Part shown: positions 29,301 through 37,402 of the stretch, piece by piece
Layout of the letters: each line of letters starts with the position of its first letter
Position numbering within the stretch: position 1 is the stretch's first letter
IMG/VR virus record: IMGVR_UViG_3300049489_001004
Span: 1 to 55,555 of that record
Source of the DNA: a virus
DNA length: 55,555 nucleotides
Direction: 5' to 3' (one strand)
Translations under genes and position numbers: made by a program
Notes under the pieces: model-generated
Seen by the model: the letters and a program-made list of their open reading frames with translations, nothing else
Databases searched by the model: none
What the model was told of the DNA's origin: nothing

Positions 29301-29762
29301 ACCAGAAAGGCAGCCAGAAAGAACCACTAGTCCCTCCGAGTACCTTTCGATTAACTCAAGATCAACCCTGGGCTTACGGGCAAAGCCTTCCAGGAAGGCA
29401 GCTGAAGAAAGCTTCATCAGGTTTACATAACCTACATTATTATAGGCAAGAATGGTCTGATGATATGGGCCACGTTGGCCCCATTCGTTAATTGAGGGAC
29501 CAGACATTTCTTCTTGGTCGGTATCAAACCTAGACTTTCTTGCCCTGTATGCCTCAATCCCGGGCATAAAGGGAATCCCAAGCTTTTTAGCCGACTTGTA
29601 GGTCGCCATCAAGGTGTGAAGGTTTCCGTGGTCAGTAGAGGTAATGCAGGGTTGACCGAGTTCTAATGCTCTCTGAGCATATTCCTCTGGCTTAGACATT
29701 CCGTCTAAGAAGGAGCCGTATGTATGATTGTGTGCGTTAAAAAATTGGTTTTTATTTTTCAT
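26385..29762 (-). CDS. dnaE: DNA polymerase III alpha subunit, DnaE type (1125 aa)
   Basis: C-family replicative polymerase. An N-terminal PHP domain is seen (FNAHNHTYGSFLDG and STDHGN, residues 8-46). The palm holds GPGRGSSASSLVSY and PDIDVDVD (catalytic aspartates near residues 412-418), with a further ID.LGL motif, and an OB-like domain lies near residue 960 (FCGLVKDPEVKVSKAGKKYA). Length is close to that of cellular DnaE. Phages with their own DnaE usually have large genomes and replicate apart from host polymerase. It overlaps the AIPR-like gene by 4 bases. Confidence 0.95.
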   Translation of the reverse strand: MKNKNQFFNAHNHTYGSFLDGMSKPEEYAQRALELGQPCITSTDHGNLHTLMATYKSAKKLGIPFMPGIEAYRARKSRFDTDQEEMSGPSINEWGQRGPYHQTILAYNNVGYVNLMKLSSAAFLEGFARKPRVDLELIERYSEGLVVLSGCLSGALQQALLRGDYEAALAEAGTMQGIVGKDNYFIEIMDHGIPEEKAVHEGLVKIAKAIDAPIVPTCDSHYTHRHDHDDHDILLCISTASQLTTPNRFKFSGDEFYLKSYEEMVDLFPKEWVHNTLLIPEKLDLNIDLDSHHYPVFEIPEESPIKVIPDYFIQAIMDGAEQRFGLNWKTERRDVAERLNTEVKIIQEMGYDSYFLIVADIIKWCLENGILIGPGRGSSASSLVSYCLGITHINPLEYGLLFERFLTPGRVPDIDVDVDSRYRDKVLDYIRNKYGHEKTAQIITISQLKAKSCINDVARVMGFPFNFSQDIVKTMPPAQFGVTKTLDECLEAEEFSRIYNEDPDVKKVIDVGKKLENLWRSDGIHAGGIIIADDIITNYCPIKQKGPGEPVVTQWDMRTVEEVGLLKIDMLGLTTLDIIQDTINRVKKVHGIEIGPPYELVENPDPLVFDSLSRGNTAQVFQMGSDGLTNLAKAMGINSVKDIMAALALYRPGPMGSGFHHSYAKRKRGKQKPIPLHPLLGDVLKDTYGILLYQEQVMAVAKEIAGFDPTAANKFLKSIGKKDREAMAATKGSFTEGCVANGGISQREAEELFAAIEPHADYSFSAAHASVYAYLSYITAYLKYYYPAEFSAACLTSEMFGDGKKFRPVLNDVREKIGVEVTPPSVNYSGFDFTTSEGRVLFSISGLKGIGETKSSSFVNFREESGKSYKTITDFFINANTKVIDKTFVEAMVYSGAFDELISDELVEDIDVEISEQLVILNKENEYLGLAVTDDPFAIYYNSLTFDKVTSPVSDVTAFSDKIRFCGLVKDPEVKVSKAGKKYAKFRVEDGSSIIQALILGKQVEFIESKLKTTLEELLQPGAFISFYCRLQERDEEESVIYITSIVDVHTPKTIDDLLTSISLKVENQNELVIINKILLENPGNKKVYILNKHPDAKLYLKSLSPHRIDEAGEKLLDKYIQRKK

Positions 29763-30943
29763 TTTTCAGTGGCTGCTTTTAAAGCCACAGTAAGATATAA
29801 GTTTTCCCATAAAGTTGAATCCTTACCCACTGCATTAAGATTGCCATTGTTACGGGTGGCGGCATCCCAAGCTTTATTTAATAACTCATAGGCAACCTCT
29901 TCCCAGGAAGTAAGTACGCTGCTAAAATCTTTTTTCCATCTAGCAGAACCGTTTTCGTCTAGCTCAATATGTACTCGCATTGCAGCAAGCAGCGGCCAGA
30001 CAATTGGGTCTTGAAGCACATGAGAGTTTGTAAACTTGCTTCCAAAAAATATATTTCTATTCTTAGAAACCCTTAACTTAGCCAGATAAGAAGATCCGTA
30101 CTTACCGTGACCATTTTTCTTTTCATTCCATAAATCTTGTGCTGATAAAGCAATATAATCATGTAACTGAGCTACTTCAATGGCTATGGGGTATAGTGCC
30201 TCAAAATTCTTGGGTTCAGAAAGGAAACGTTCGACAACTTTACCCTTGCTAGAATAGGCTAATTTAGGATGGGAGCTGCTGTCAGGGTAGTCGATAATAT
30301 TTACACATTCTAGATATCTAATTATGTCACCAACGTCGAGAGGATTATTCTCGTTGTCTTGCCATGAGATTTGGTCTGAGTAATCAGCAAAAACGTTTTT
30401 AAGTTGATCGAAATCTCCATCAAGATTAGCCAATGAAGATTTTGAAACCTGAATAGAACTATTTAATCCACCCGTTATTTGTACTACTAACTCGTTTGTC
30501 AGCCCGGAAATACATTCAACTTTGACATATTCAGTTGGAATAGGAATATTTGCTTCTTCACACTCTTCGATGACTGAGCGAATTATATCGTAAGTATGGC
30601 CACCGTTAATAATTCCACATGATACTGGATCAGTAGTCTCAAAAGTAATCTCTGCTTGATGAGTAGTATTGTCATACTTAAGATCAGATATCAACCATGT
30701 CATGCCTTGATTTCTTAAATGGAATGCTCCACGATTATTATCTTCGTTAGCATCTAAGAGACCTTCCCTAATCTCTTTGTAAAGTTTCTTGTTTATGTTA
30801 GATACTCTAGGGTTAACATCCTTGGGTAAGCCCGCAGGGACATCTTTAACCCGTAAATAAAAAGTTGACCTCTTCACCGAGTCCCCATACGAGGGGTCTT
30901 TCATGGTGCGGAGATCAACGATGGGTAGCGATACTGTCTTCAT
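29759..30943 (-). CDS. AIPR-family-like protein (394 aa)
   Basis: FHLRNQGMTWLISDL (about residues 73-87) and CGIINGGHTYDII (about 109-121) match the two hallmark segments of the AIPR (abortive infection phage resistance) family, 'N-N/Q-G-I/M-T' and 'I-V/I-N-G-x-x-T'. AIPR proteins are better known from host defence systems. The gene is coupled to dnaE by a 4-base overlap and has its own promoter upstream, so in this phage it may be a counter-defence or replication factor. Confidence 0.65.
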   Translation of the reverse strand: MKTVSLPIVDLRTMKDPSYGDSVKRSTFYLRVKDVPAGLPKDVNPRVSNINKKLYKEIREGLLDANEDNNRGAFHLRNQGMTWLISDLKYDNTTHQAEITFETTDPVSCGIINGGHTYDIIRSVIEECEEANIPIPTEYVKVECISGLTNELVVQITGGLNSSIQVSKSSLANLDGDFDQLKNVFADYSDQISWQDNENNPLDVGDIIRYLECVNIIDYPDSSSHPKLAYSSKGKVVERFLSEPKNFEALYPIAIEVAQLHDYIALSAQDLWNEKKNGHGKYGSSYLAKLRVSKNRNIFFGSKFTNSHVLQDPIVWPLLAAMRVHIELDENGSARWKKDFSSVLTSWEEVAYELLNKAWDAATRNNGNLNAVGKDSTLWENLYLTVALKAATEK

Positions 30944-31009
30944 TTTTATTTCCTTTGATATTTGCTTGATAGCAATATTTTACGAGTAGACTTTTGCCTC
31001 TCGATTACA

Positions 31010-31038
31010 ATAGTATCATGGTTTACGAATGGTTACAA
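31010..31038 (-). promoter_or_regulatory. Sigma70-like promoter, minus strand
   Basis: Reading leftward: TTGTAA (31038-31033), 17 bases, TACTAT (31015-31010). It faces the AIPR-like and dnaE genes, which start at 30943, leaving a leader of about 60 bases with AAAGGAAAT as ribosome-binding site. Confidence 0.65.
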
Positions 31039-31062
31039 CCCCTTTTTCTAGATTAACTAATA

Positions 31063-31398
31063 TTATCTATCGTTACCTGATCCGGACAATACGCCTCTAT
31101 CTTTACGAGACCTAAGTTTATCCAAATTCTGTTGGGCCACTACACCGAAATCAAAACCAAGGTCTTCACATATAGCAGCAAGATACCAGATGATATCACC
31201 AATTTCTTTGTGTAAATGCTCTAATCTTTCCGCTGAAAACTCACCGTTCTCATCTCTAAGAGCTTTCTTTACTAGCTCTAAAGTTTCTCCGACTTCGCCA
31301 GATAAACCAAGGGCAGGATAGATAACCTTAAACTTCTCGGGATATATTCTAGTGTCACTCGAAAGAAGCTGATACTCTTTAAAGGTTAGATTTTCCAT
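31063..31398 (-). CDS. mazG: MazG-like nucleotide pyrophosphohydrolase (111 aa)
   Basis: GLSGEVGETLELVKKALRD and LHKEIGDIIWYLAAIC carry the acidic E-x-x-E...E-x-x-D set that binds Mg2+ in the MazG all-alpha NTP-PPase fold. Single-domain size is usual for phage copies. MazG hydrolyses (d)NTPs or ppGpp-like molecules; phages use it to adjust nucleotide pools or dampen stress signals. Its start is about 60 bases from the plus-strand lysis genes. Confidence 0.85.
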   Translation of the reverse strand: MENLTFKEYQLLSSDTRIYPEKFKVIYPALGLSGEVGETLELVKKALRDENGEFSAERLEHLHKEIGDIIWYLAAICEDLGFDFGVVAQQNLDKLRSRKDRGVLSGSGNDR

Positions 31399-31456
31399 GA
31401 TTATTCCTTTGTTCCGTTACTATTAATATACATTTATTCTATCAAGGAATCGAATA

Positions 31457-31657
31457 ATGACTGATCAAAATAATGAATTTTTCTTTGGCGACTTTGAACC
31501 TGAAGACGCGTATTGTGTGGGCGACCCGAAACCCGAAGATATTGACTGGGTAGAGGTGCAAAGGCTGCAGGATCTAATCGATGCCTTACCTAACGGCCCT
31601 CAACAGCGAAAGGCTGCGGCAAGGGCTCTTCAGGCAAAACTATCAGGAAACGCATAA
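31457..31657 (+). CDS. Hypothetical acidic protein (66 aa)
   Basis: Acidic N-terminus (EFFFGDFEPEDAYCVGDPKP) and an Ala/Arg-rich C-terminal helix (RKAAARALQAKLSGNA). The stop overlaps the endolysin start (TAATG), so the two are co-translated. No family known. Confidence 0.6.
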   Translation: MTDQNNEFFFGDFEPEDAYCVGDPKPEDIDWVEVQRLQDLIDALPNGPQQRKAAARALQAKLSGNA

Positions 31658-32631
31658 TGGGGACTAAATTTTTACTTGATTTAGATGATGTATTACGCAG
31701 CGCAGGCGCTCCCGTAATCGAAGTTAATGGCTGGGAATTTCGTTCCAGAAGCAGTGGTGGTTACGATAACGGATTACCAACACATATAATGTGGCATCAT
31801 ACCGCTTCGTCTCCACGTAGCGATGGATTAAATGACGTTAACTACATTTGCTTTAACGCCCCAGATAAACCGATTGCAAACCTATATATTGATCGCCAAG
31901 GTAATGTTTGGGTCTGCGCAGGCGGGGCCACCAATACCAATGGCAAAGGGCTAGACACCTGGGGCGGCGGAGTTCCAGTCAATTCTATGAACAAATATGC
32001 TATCGGAATTGAAATAGCTAATGATGGCGTTGGCGAATCATATACATATGCTCAGCATTCTAGTATTAGAAAGATCGCCACGGCCCTAAGTAAAGCTTAC
32101 AATATTCCCGCTCATAATCATAGAGCTCATTTTGAATGGGCACCAGGGCGAAAGACAGACCCGGCGGGTCCCCCTACCCCATGGGCTAATCCACAAAATA
32201 GAAATATGTGGGACATGGATCTGTTCCGCAAAGAAGTCAATCAAACATTAGTAACGCAACCACCTGCGTCTCAAGGAGTTCCTGACGTGTTTTATCCTAT
32301 TAATCCGTTCCGTAATTCGGACACAAGGCTTTATGGCGGGCTTGGCCTAGATCCCAAGGTTGATCATACGTTCGAATTAAATTCTGCCGTATTCCCCGCA
32401 AACATCACCGCTATAGCACTGAACCTGGCGGTTATTCCCGCTGGAATAGCTGGGTTTTTAACCGTATGGCCAGACGGCTTTAATCGGCCTACGGCTTCAG
32501 TAGTTAACTATGAGGCCGCAGGCGTTCATAGTGGAGCTGTTGTAGTTGGAGTTAAAAGCGGAAAGTTTAAACTCTATCTATCTTCGCGAGCTCATGTTAC
32601 TTGTGATGTAACAGGCTACTGGACAGTCTGA
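31657..32631 (+). CDS. Endolysin, N-acetylmuramoyl-L-alanine amidase (324 aa)
   Basis: The N-terminal amidase_2/PGRP domain shows IMWHHTASSPRSDG (zinc His at 47-48), ANLYIDRQGNVWVCAGG, YAIGIEIAND and NHRAHFEWAPGRKTDP. From about residue 215 a second domain reads DTRLYGGLGLD, AIALNLAVIPAGIAGFLTV and VTCDVTGYWTV. This is the beta-rich repeat domain widespread in actinobacterial secreted proteins, probably for binding the cell envelope. It cuts peptidoglycan at lysis. No signal peptide, so it needs a holin. The domain is the best host clue in the window. Confidence 0.9.
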   Translation: MGTKFLLDLDDVLRSAGAPVIEVNGWEFRSRSSGGYDNGLPTHIMWHHTASSPRSDGLNDVNYICFNAPDKPIANLYIDRQGNVWVCAGGATNTNGKGLDTWGGGVPVNSMNKYAIGIEIANDGVGESYTYAQHSSIRKIATALSKAYNIPAHNHRAHFEWAPGRKTDPAGPPTPWANPQNRNMWDMDLFRKEVNQTLVTQPPASQGVPDVFYPINPFRNSDTRLYGGLGLDPKVDHTFELNSAVFPANITAIALNLAVIPAGIAGFLTVWPDGFNRPTASVVNYEAAGVHSGAVVVGVKSGKFKLYLSSRAHVTCDVTGYWTV

Positions 32632-32868
32632 TTACAGGTAACGTTTTCCGCTGCGAGAGTCTTCTAAGAATTGATTATAAGCGCTCTCGGGAATTTCCAT
32701 AGTTACACCGCCACATGAAAAGCACGGCGGTAGCATTCCATTAGCGTACCAAGAAGAGTTCATTACTCTATCTGAGTTCAAAATGGCTCGGCATTCCTTA
32801 CATACAACTACGTATGGATCCGATGAACCCTGTGGGGTGTATGGAATTTGATCTTTGTCTTCGGCCAT
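32632..32868 (-). CDS. Zinc-ribbon protein (78 aa)
   Basis: VVCKECRAIL and PPCFSCGGV form a CxxC...CxxC ribbon typical of small actinophage proteins. Ends directly at the endolysin stop (converging genes) and follows the primase by 2 bases. Confidence 0.65.
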   Translation of the reverse strand: MAEDKDQIPYTPQGSSDPYVVVCKECRAILNSDRVMNSSWYANGMLPPCFSCGGVTMEIPESAYNQFLEDSRSGKRYL

Positions 32869-32870
32869 TA

Positions 32871-34079
32871 TTAGGCTCCTATTTCATGGTACCTATAAGC
32901 AAATCTTATAGGCGATGGATCGGCAACGTGTTCGGCGCCGAGATCATTTTTATATAACTTGGGCTGTAAGTCGTCACAACCGCTACAAATTATACCAGAA
33001 GACTTTGCTTTTCCACATGTATATGGCCTACCGCCAATTCCATTCTCTCTTCTGCGAATCCAGTCTCGAATGTGAAGATCTGATATATGGAAATTATAAT
33101 CGCTACATTGAGAGAATATCTTCTGTAGGTGTTCAATTGCTTCTGGTGTATATGTCATAAGAGAACATAAGAAGAGTCTTTCGTAATGTTCAAGATGATG
33201 AACTGTATTCGCTTTCTGAATCATTTCGTCTACAGCTGGACAATGCTTACGAAGGGAAGACGGATCATATTCCCTGACAAAATCACCGTGTACCACAGTA
33301 CTAGAAGATCCTTGCGAAAGGAAATTAGATAGCTTGTCTGTCTCTCTTTCCCTTATTATATCCTCATATGTGGCGACTAATTCCGAAAAGAATCTAGCTG
33401 CAGTAGGAGAAAACTCTTGGTCTGGTACGAGTAGTTCTTCTTCTGTAGGTTTCTTTTCGGCTGCCTTAGAAATAGTATCGATACTTGCACCATTTAACAT
33501 CATATCTTTACAGGGAATTTTATATAAACCTGTCTTTTGATGTTTAGAGCCAGCCAATCTCCAGATACGTCGAGGATCATATACTGCATAATCGAAAGAC
33601 GTTATAGCTAGCCTTTGGGCGAATTCTTCTGCCGCGAACCTGAATATAGCAGCAGAGTTTTCAGCTATCAAGTTTAACCTAATCGCAATGGACTCGCATT
33701 CGACGTGATATCCTTTCATTCCTGAAAAGTAAACTCTTATTGCGTCATAAGGGATCTGAACATCTTCTAAAAAGTAACGAAGAAGGCATTGAGTGTCTCT
33801 GTATGCGCTTTCGGGATCATCCTTATTGTCTATGTCAAAATGAAGCGGTGCCAGCGAAGGGCCTTCAAGACCACCCTGTTCCAAATCATAATGTCTAATA
33901 GAATGATATATACCTAAGTCATCGTGGTCGGAAGAAAACTTATAAATATCCGCCCAAGGTATTAAAATAGGTTGATGTTTTTTATCTTGAACTCTTTTCA
34001 AGCGATTTTCTTCAGGAAAGAATCTAGCTAATTCGACATGAGTAAACTTAGAAAAGTAACCTTCATTAGGAAGTTTCAT
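32871..34079 (-). CDS. DNA primase, archaeo-eukaryotic (AEP) type (402 aa)
   Basis: LHFDIDNKDD (D82, D84) is the metal-binding motif of AEP primases. RVYFSGMKGYHVE is the following S-G/K-x-H motif, and ...DPRRIWRLAGSKHQKTGLYK is the third region. The C-terminal part has CPAVDEMIQ, CSLMTYTPE, YTCGK and CSGCDD, a cysteine set that may hold a Fe-S cluster or zinc as in primase large subunits. It would make primers for the phage DnaE polymerase. No DnaG-type gene is seen in the window. Confidence 0.75.
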   Translation of the reverse strand: MKLPNEGYFSKFTHVELARFFPEENRLKRVQDKKHQPILIPWADIYKFSSDHDDLGIYHSIRHYDLEQGGLEGPSLAPLHFDIDNKDDPESAYRDTQCLLRYFLEDVQIPYDAIRVYFSGMKGYHVECESIAIRLNLIAENSAAIFRFAAEEFAQRLAITSFDYAVYDPRRIWRLAGSKHQKTGLYKIPCKDMMLNGASIDTISKAAEKKPTEEELLVPDQEFSPTAARFFSELVATYEDIIRERETDKLSNFLSQGSSSTVVHGDFVREYDPSSLRKHCPAVDEMIQKANTVHHLEHYERLFLCSLMTYTPEAIEHLQKIFSQCSDYNFHISDLHIRDWIRRRENGIGGRPYTCGKAKSSGIICSGCDDLQPKLYKNDLGAEHVADPSPIRFAYRYHEIGA

Positions 34080-34236
34080 TTAACTTAATATACCTTTCTT
34101 GCTCTCCATGTTTCCATAAAACAACGCTATCTTTATCTCTGATAAAAGACGCATGTTGTTTATAATAAGCCAAAAGATCAAGAATAGAATCTAGATTTTT
34201 GACTAAATAGTACCTTTTATTTATCTTCTGGTTCAT
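34066..34236 (-). CDS. Hypothetical protein (56 aa)
   Basis: Start at 34236 (MNQKINKRYYLVKNLDSILD); an ATG at 34272 lies deeper in the previous gene. Small and basic. Overlaps both neighbours. Not recognised. Confidence 0.5.
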   Translation of the reverse strand: MNQKINKRYYLVKNLDSILDLLAYYKQHASFIRDKDSVVLWKHGEQERYIKLNETS

Positions 34237-34930
34237 CAAATTCCCAGCGATCTGATATAACATCTGGTCCATCTACAATTACATGGATGGATTTCCCCAC
34301 AATTTTAGCTGAGGCCATCATAATTTCTAAAGAAGTCTCTGGAACAACTTCCGAGATGGGAGAGAATACTCCCTCACAACAATGAATTAATCTCACAATT
34401 TTTTCAATTAAAATATTGTATCTCTGCTCTTCCATGAAAGAATTCTCAGTGAGCATACCTTTATGCATTGAGATTTCAAGTGTATCTTGCACATACTTAT
34501 CTACAGCTATTGCATAATAATCGTTATACACTTGCGGCATACCGGGAGTATCATTGTGAGCCAATGGATAGGCTACTGCATGCAGTAAGGCAGCAGAAAT
34601 CAAAATCATTATGTCTTCTTCCTCCATAATTTGAGAAGAAGCAATAAAAAACGCTGCTCTGGTAACTCGCTTAACGTGCTTAACTAAACCACCTGGTTCA
34701 TATTCATCAGGTGGACTCATATCTTCGACAGCTGCGACCGGAGACGTCCAAAAGTAGTCTGACTTGGCAAGCAGTAGTGCTATGATTTCCCTGAGGCCTT
34801 TGTCGCTGATAAGATTAAGTTCAGACATTAAAGGTTTTGTTCGCTCTTTAATGAATTGTTTCTCGACTGAGCCTTGATCTTTAAGAAAGCCTTCGAATAA
34901 ATCTGGATCTTTTTCTTTCTTATCGGGCAT
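34217..34930 (-). CDS. HD-like domain protein (237 aa)
   Basis: GGLVKHVKRVTRAAF and AALLHAVAYPLA (about residues 95-150) look like an HD phosphohydrolase in which the central HD is replaced by HA. A metal-dependent activity is therefore uncertain. Start at 34930 (MPDKKEKDPDLFEGF) just inside the end of the preceding gene. Sits between primase and nuclease genes, so a nucleotide or DNA-related job is likely. Confidence 0.6.
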   Translation of the reverse strand: MPDKKEKDPDLFEGFLKDQGSVEKQFIKERTKPLMSELNLISDKGLREIIALLLAKSDYFWTSPVAAVEDMSPPDEYEPGGLVKHVKRVTRAAFFIASSQIMEEEDIMILISAALLHAVAYPLAHNDTPGMPQVYNDYYAIAVDKYVQDTLEISMHKGMLTENSFMEEQRYNILIEKIVRLIHCCEGVFSPISEVVPETSLEIMMASAKIVGKSIHVIVDGPDVISDRWEFDEPEDK

Positions 34931-35723
34931 GGGATTTTTCTCCTTCCGACCGAGGCATTTGCCATTTAACGCATTGACTGGTGTATGGACAAGACTTGCA
35001 ATAAGTACTATATCCATATCTAGGAACAAAAAGTTTATCGTTGATCAAACTATCGGCATTATAGCCAAATAAATCGAAATCTTTTTTCTCTAACTCTACT
35101 TGTTGTCGACCAGTTCTAGGTCCATAAAAATGCCACAGGTAATGGCGCGTATCCATTTCTTTGGAAGAATATCTGTATCTAAAGGCATATTCTGCACCAG
35201 CTAATTCATATTGCCACGACTGAGTTGACTCATTAGAGTTAGCCCACTTAAAAATATGATACCTATCTTTTTCTTTTTGTCTGATGACCAGATCCACAGT
35301 GCCTTCCAGTATTGCCTCTTGCTTCAACACTGGTACAATATAACTTTCGTTAAGCCAGAAGACCTGTTCGCCTGTTACTTCACTGAAATCTTCAAATAAT
35401 TGCTTGATAATTTCAAGAGCTCTCGTGCTAAATGATGTTCTTGATCGCTGCTGAATAGAGTTCTGCATCTTTGCAATATCTACAGCTGAAGCGTCACCAA
35501 ACCAATCTTTTTGCCAGCGGTTATATAGGCTTTTAAGAGTAGGATCATTAAAAGCTTGTTTCTTATAAAAATAATAGTTAGCTACCTTCTTCATCGTATC
35601 CATGAATTCTGCGGATAGCTGTTGTCTCTTATTAAGTTTTACTCCAGACCCTTTGCCATAAGAGTAATCGTAAAACCTAGGGCAAGCTTCGTAGTCTCTA
35701 ACTTGTTCGGGTGTTATATTCAT
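34920..35723 (-). CDS. RecB-like nuclease, possibly degenerate (267 aa)
   Basis: ACPRFYDYSYGKG near the start and CKSCPYTSQCVKW at the end match the cysteine positions of Cas4/RecB-type nucleases, and EGTVDLVIRQ matches the first catalytic Asp. The usual D/E-x-K strand reads HIFKWAN, so an acidic residue is missing. It may be inactive or a DNA-binding relative of the nuclease at 24192. Ends next to the helicase. Confidence 0.6.
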   Translation of the reverse strand: MNITPEQVRDYEACPRFYDYSYGKGSGVKLNKRQQLSAEFMDTMKKVANYYFYKKQAFNDPTLKSLYNRWQKDWFGDASAVDIAKMQNSIQQRSRTSFSTRALEIIKQLFEDFSEVTGEQVFWLNESYIVPVLKQEAILEGTVDLVIRQKEKDRYHIFKWANSNESTQSWQYELAGAEYAFRYRYSSKEMDTRHYLWHFYGPRTGRQQVELEKKDFDLFGYNADSLINDKLFVPRYGYSTYCKSCPYTSQCVKWQMPRSEGEKSHAR

Positions 35724-35724
35724 T

Positions 35725-37149
35725 TTATATTCCTAAGGTAGGGTCAATTGAAGCATACGAATCTAGCAAAGTTTTTTTACTAGATGGGGTATCTAGGGCC
35801 TGGGACATATCATAGTCTAAGTATAACTTAGATTCATCATCATAGATTACTAGCGGTGGGTTAAGATTAGATTGAAGTCCAGCGATCCTATTCTTAATTA
35901 CATGTATTTCCATTATAGGGGTGATTCCATCGGATCCATATGAATCAAGATCAATTTCTGTTTGCATGGGCATTAAAACCATCACGACAGAGGATTTCTG
36001 CACTATGGTAACGCCCCCTGCTATATCAGACTGGTTAATTTCATTTCTATTCTCTCTAAGAGAATTTGAATTCTGCTGAGCCGTCAGAATAAAAACGGCA
36101 TTCATATCTTTCGCCAATTTTTCTAGGCGAACCATTATTTGTTCGAATTCACCCCACCGAGCCTTGCCGCCTGATTTAGTAAACAAAGATTGAATCGTAT
36201 CTATAACTACGATGTCCGGACGGTCTTCTTCTTGGTGGTCGTACAGGTCACGGAGCCAAGCTTCCAGGTCTTCGAAGTAAAGACTATCTGGATCATGGCG
36301 AACCATAAAACGAGTGCCCCACTCTTCCATCTTTTTCTTAAATTCTTTTGAAATTTTTGATAACTGATCGGAAGTTTTCTGATTCGACTTATATACATTG
36401 TGCCCGGTAACTTGGGCCATAAGCGTACGTTCCCAGTGATCGCTGGCTTCTTCAAAGTTGATAAATAAAACTTTCTCGCCTTCGTCTAACCAGTGATTAC
36501 ACAAAGACTTTGCAAGACTAGACTTACCTCGACCAGATGTGGCTACAATTGAATATATGTTGCCTCTCATTACTCCGCCAAGATTCTTATCGTAGCCCAA
36601 AGACTTATTTAGTCCCTTGAACTGGGTAGGAATAAATGGGGCGGTATTAAAAAGTTCATCTGAATCATGAGCGATATTAATAGCTGTGCGAATCGTAATT
36701 TTCTCACGCTTTTTTACGCCACGAATTTTGTCTTGTAATTCAATCGCAGCATCGTCAATGTCTTCATCGGTTGCTTGATCCGATGACAGCTTATCCTTAA
36801 GTAAGTCAAGCTTGTTTAGAGCTATTGTGCGATTATAGTTATGATTAACTAGCCTTGAAAGCGCAACGGGATCGGATGGTTCGATTGCGTCCAGTTGGGC
36901 GACTAGAGCGTCGTAAGATTCTTTGCCACCGATCTTGTCGTACAGGTCAGGAAACTGCTGTAGCCACTTATTGAATATCTCAAAATTTACCTCACCGACA
37001 GCTTCATAGCATTTAATTGCATTGTTATACAGTTGATATAGCCCGTAAGCGTGATTAACTTTTCCAACGGCTCCGTCAACTACATGTTCTTTAAATATAG
37101 CTGGAGCGTTAGGGTCTTTCAGTATGGTAGCTAAAACATCATAGTCCAT
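35725..37149 (-). CDS. Replicative helicase, DnaB/RecA-like (474 aa)
   Basis: Walker A IVATSGRGKSSLAKSL lies near residue 205. Walker B is IVVIDTIQSL, and ILTAQQNSNSL is the sensor motif typical of DnaB (Gln-Q motif). An N-terminal helical domain of about 130 residues fits the DnaB collar. Length is normal. It would unwind DNA ahead of the phage polymerase. Overlaps the preceding small gene by 11 bases. Confidence 0.85.
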   Translation of the reverse strand: MDYDVLATILKDPNAPAIFKEHVVDGAVGKVNHAYGLYQLYNNAIKCYEAVGEVNFEIFNKWLQQFPDLYDKIGGKESYDALVAQLDAIEPSDPVALSRLVNHNYNRTIALNKLDLLKDKLSSDQATDEDIDDAAIELQDKIRGVKKREKITIRTAINIAHDSDELFNTAPFIPTQFKGLNKSLGYDKNLGGVMRGNIYSIVATSGRGKSSLAKSLCNHWLDEGEKVLFINFEEASDHWERTLMAQVTGHNVYKSNQKTSDQLSKISKEFKKKMEEWGTRFMVRHDPDSLYFEDLEAWLRDLYDHQEEDRPDIVVIDTIQSLFTKSGGKARWGEFEQIMVRLEKLAKDMNAVFILTAQQNSNSLRENRNEINQSDIAGGVTIVQKSSVVMVLMPMQTEIDLDSYGSDGITPIMEIHVIKNRIAGLQSNLNPPLVIYDDESKLYLDYDMSQALDTPSSKKTLLDSYASIDPTLGI

Positions 37150-37402
37150 AGTCTTCGACCAAACTTCCTAGCTCAGATTCAAAATATTTTTTTAAGAAGC
37201 TTATTAAATAATCTTCTATAGATTGATTTAATTTTTCTGCTGATCTTAAAAGAGTTAAATACTCATCTCTAGAAATATCAACCTCAGCTAATACTTCTTC
37301 ATTCTGAGTCGTCAGAAATGTCAAAGTAATTATCTCGTCTAAGTTTTCTTCGTCGTTCTCGTTGAAGTTTTCTAAATTCTTTTTGTTGTTTTTGATACTC
37401 AT
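37139..37402 (-). CDS. Hypothetical acidic protein (87 aa)
   Basis: Begins MSIKNNKKNLENFNENDEEN, then a strand-helix-helix protein with a DEYLTLLRSAEKLN segment. Its first 104 bases overlap the end of the endonuclease gene in another frame. Located just before the helicase; possibly a loader or small accessory protein (inference). Confidence 0.55.
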   Translation of the reverse strand: MSIKNNKKNLENFNENDEENLDEIITLTFLTTQNEEVLAEVDISRDEYLTLLRSAEKLNQSIEDYLISFLKKYFESELGSLVEDYGL

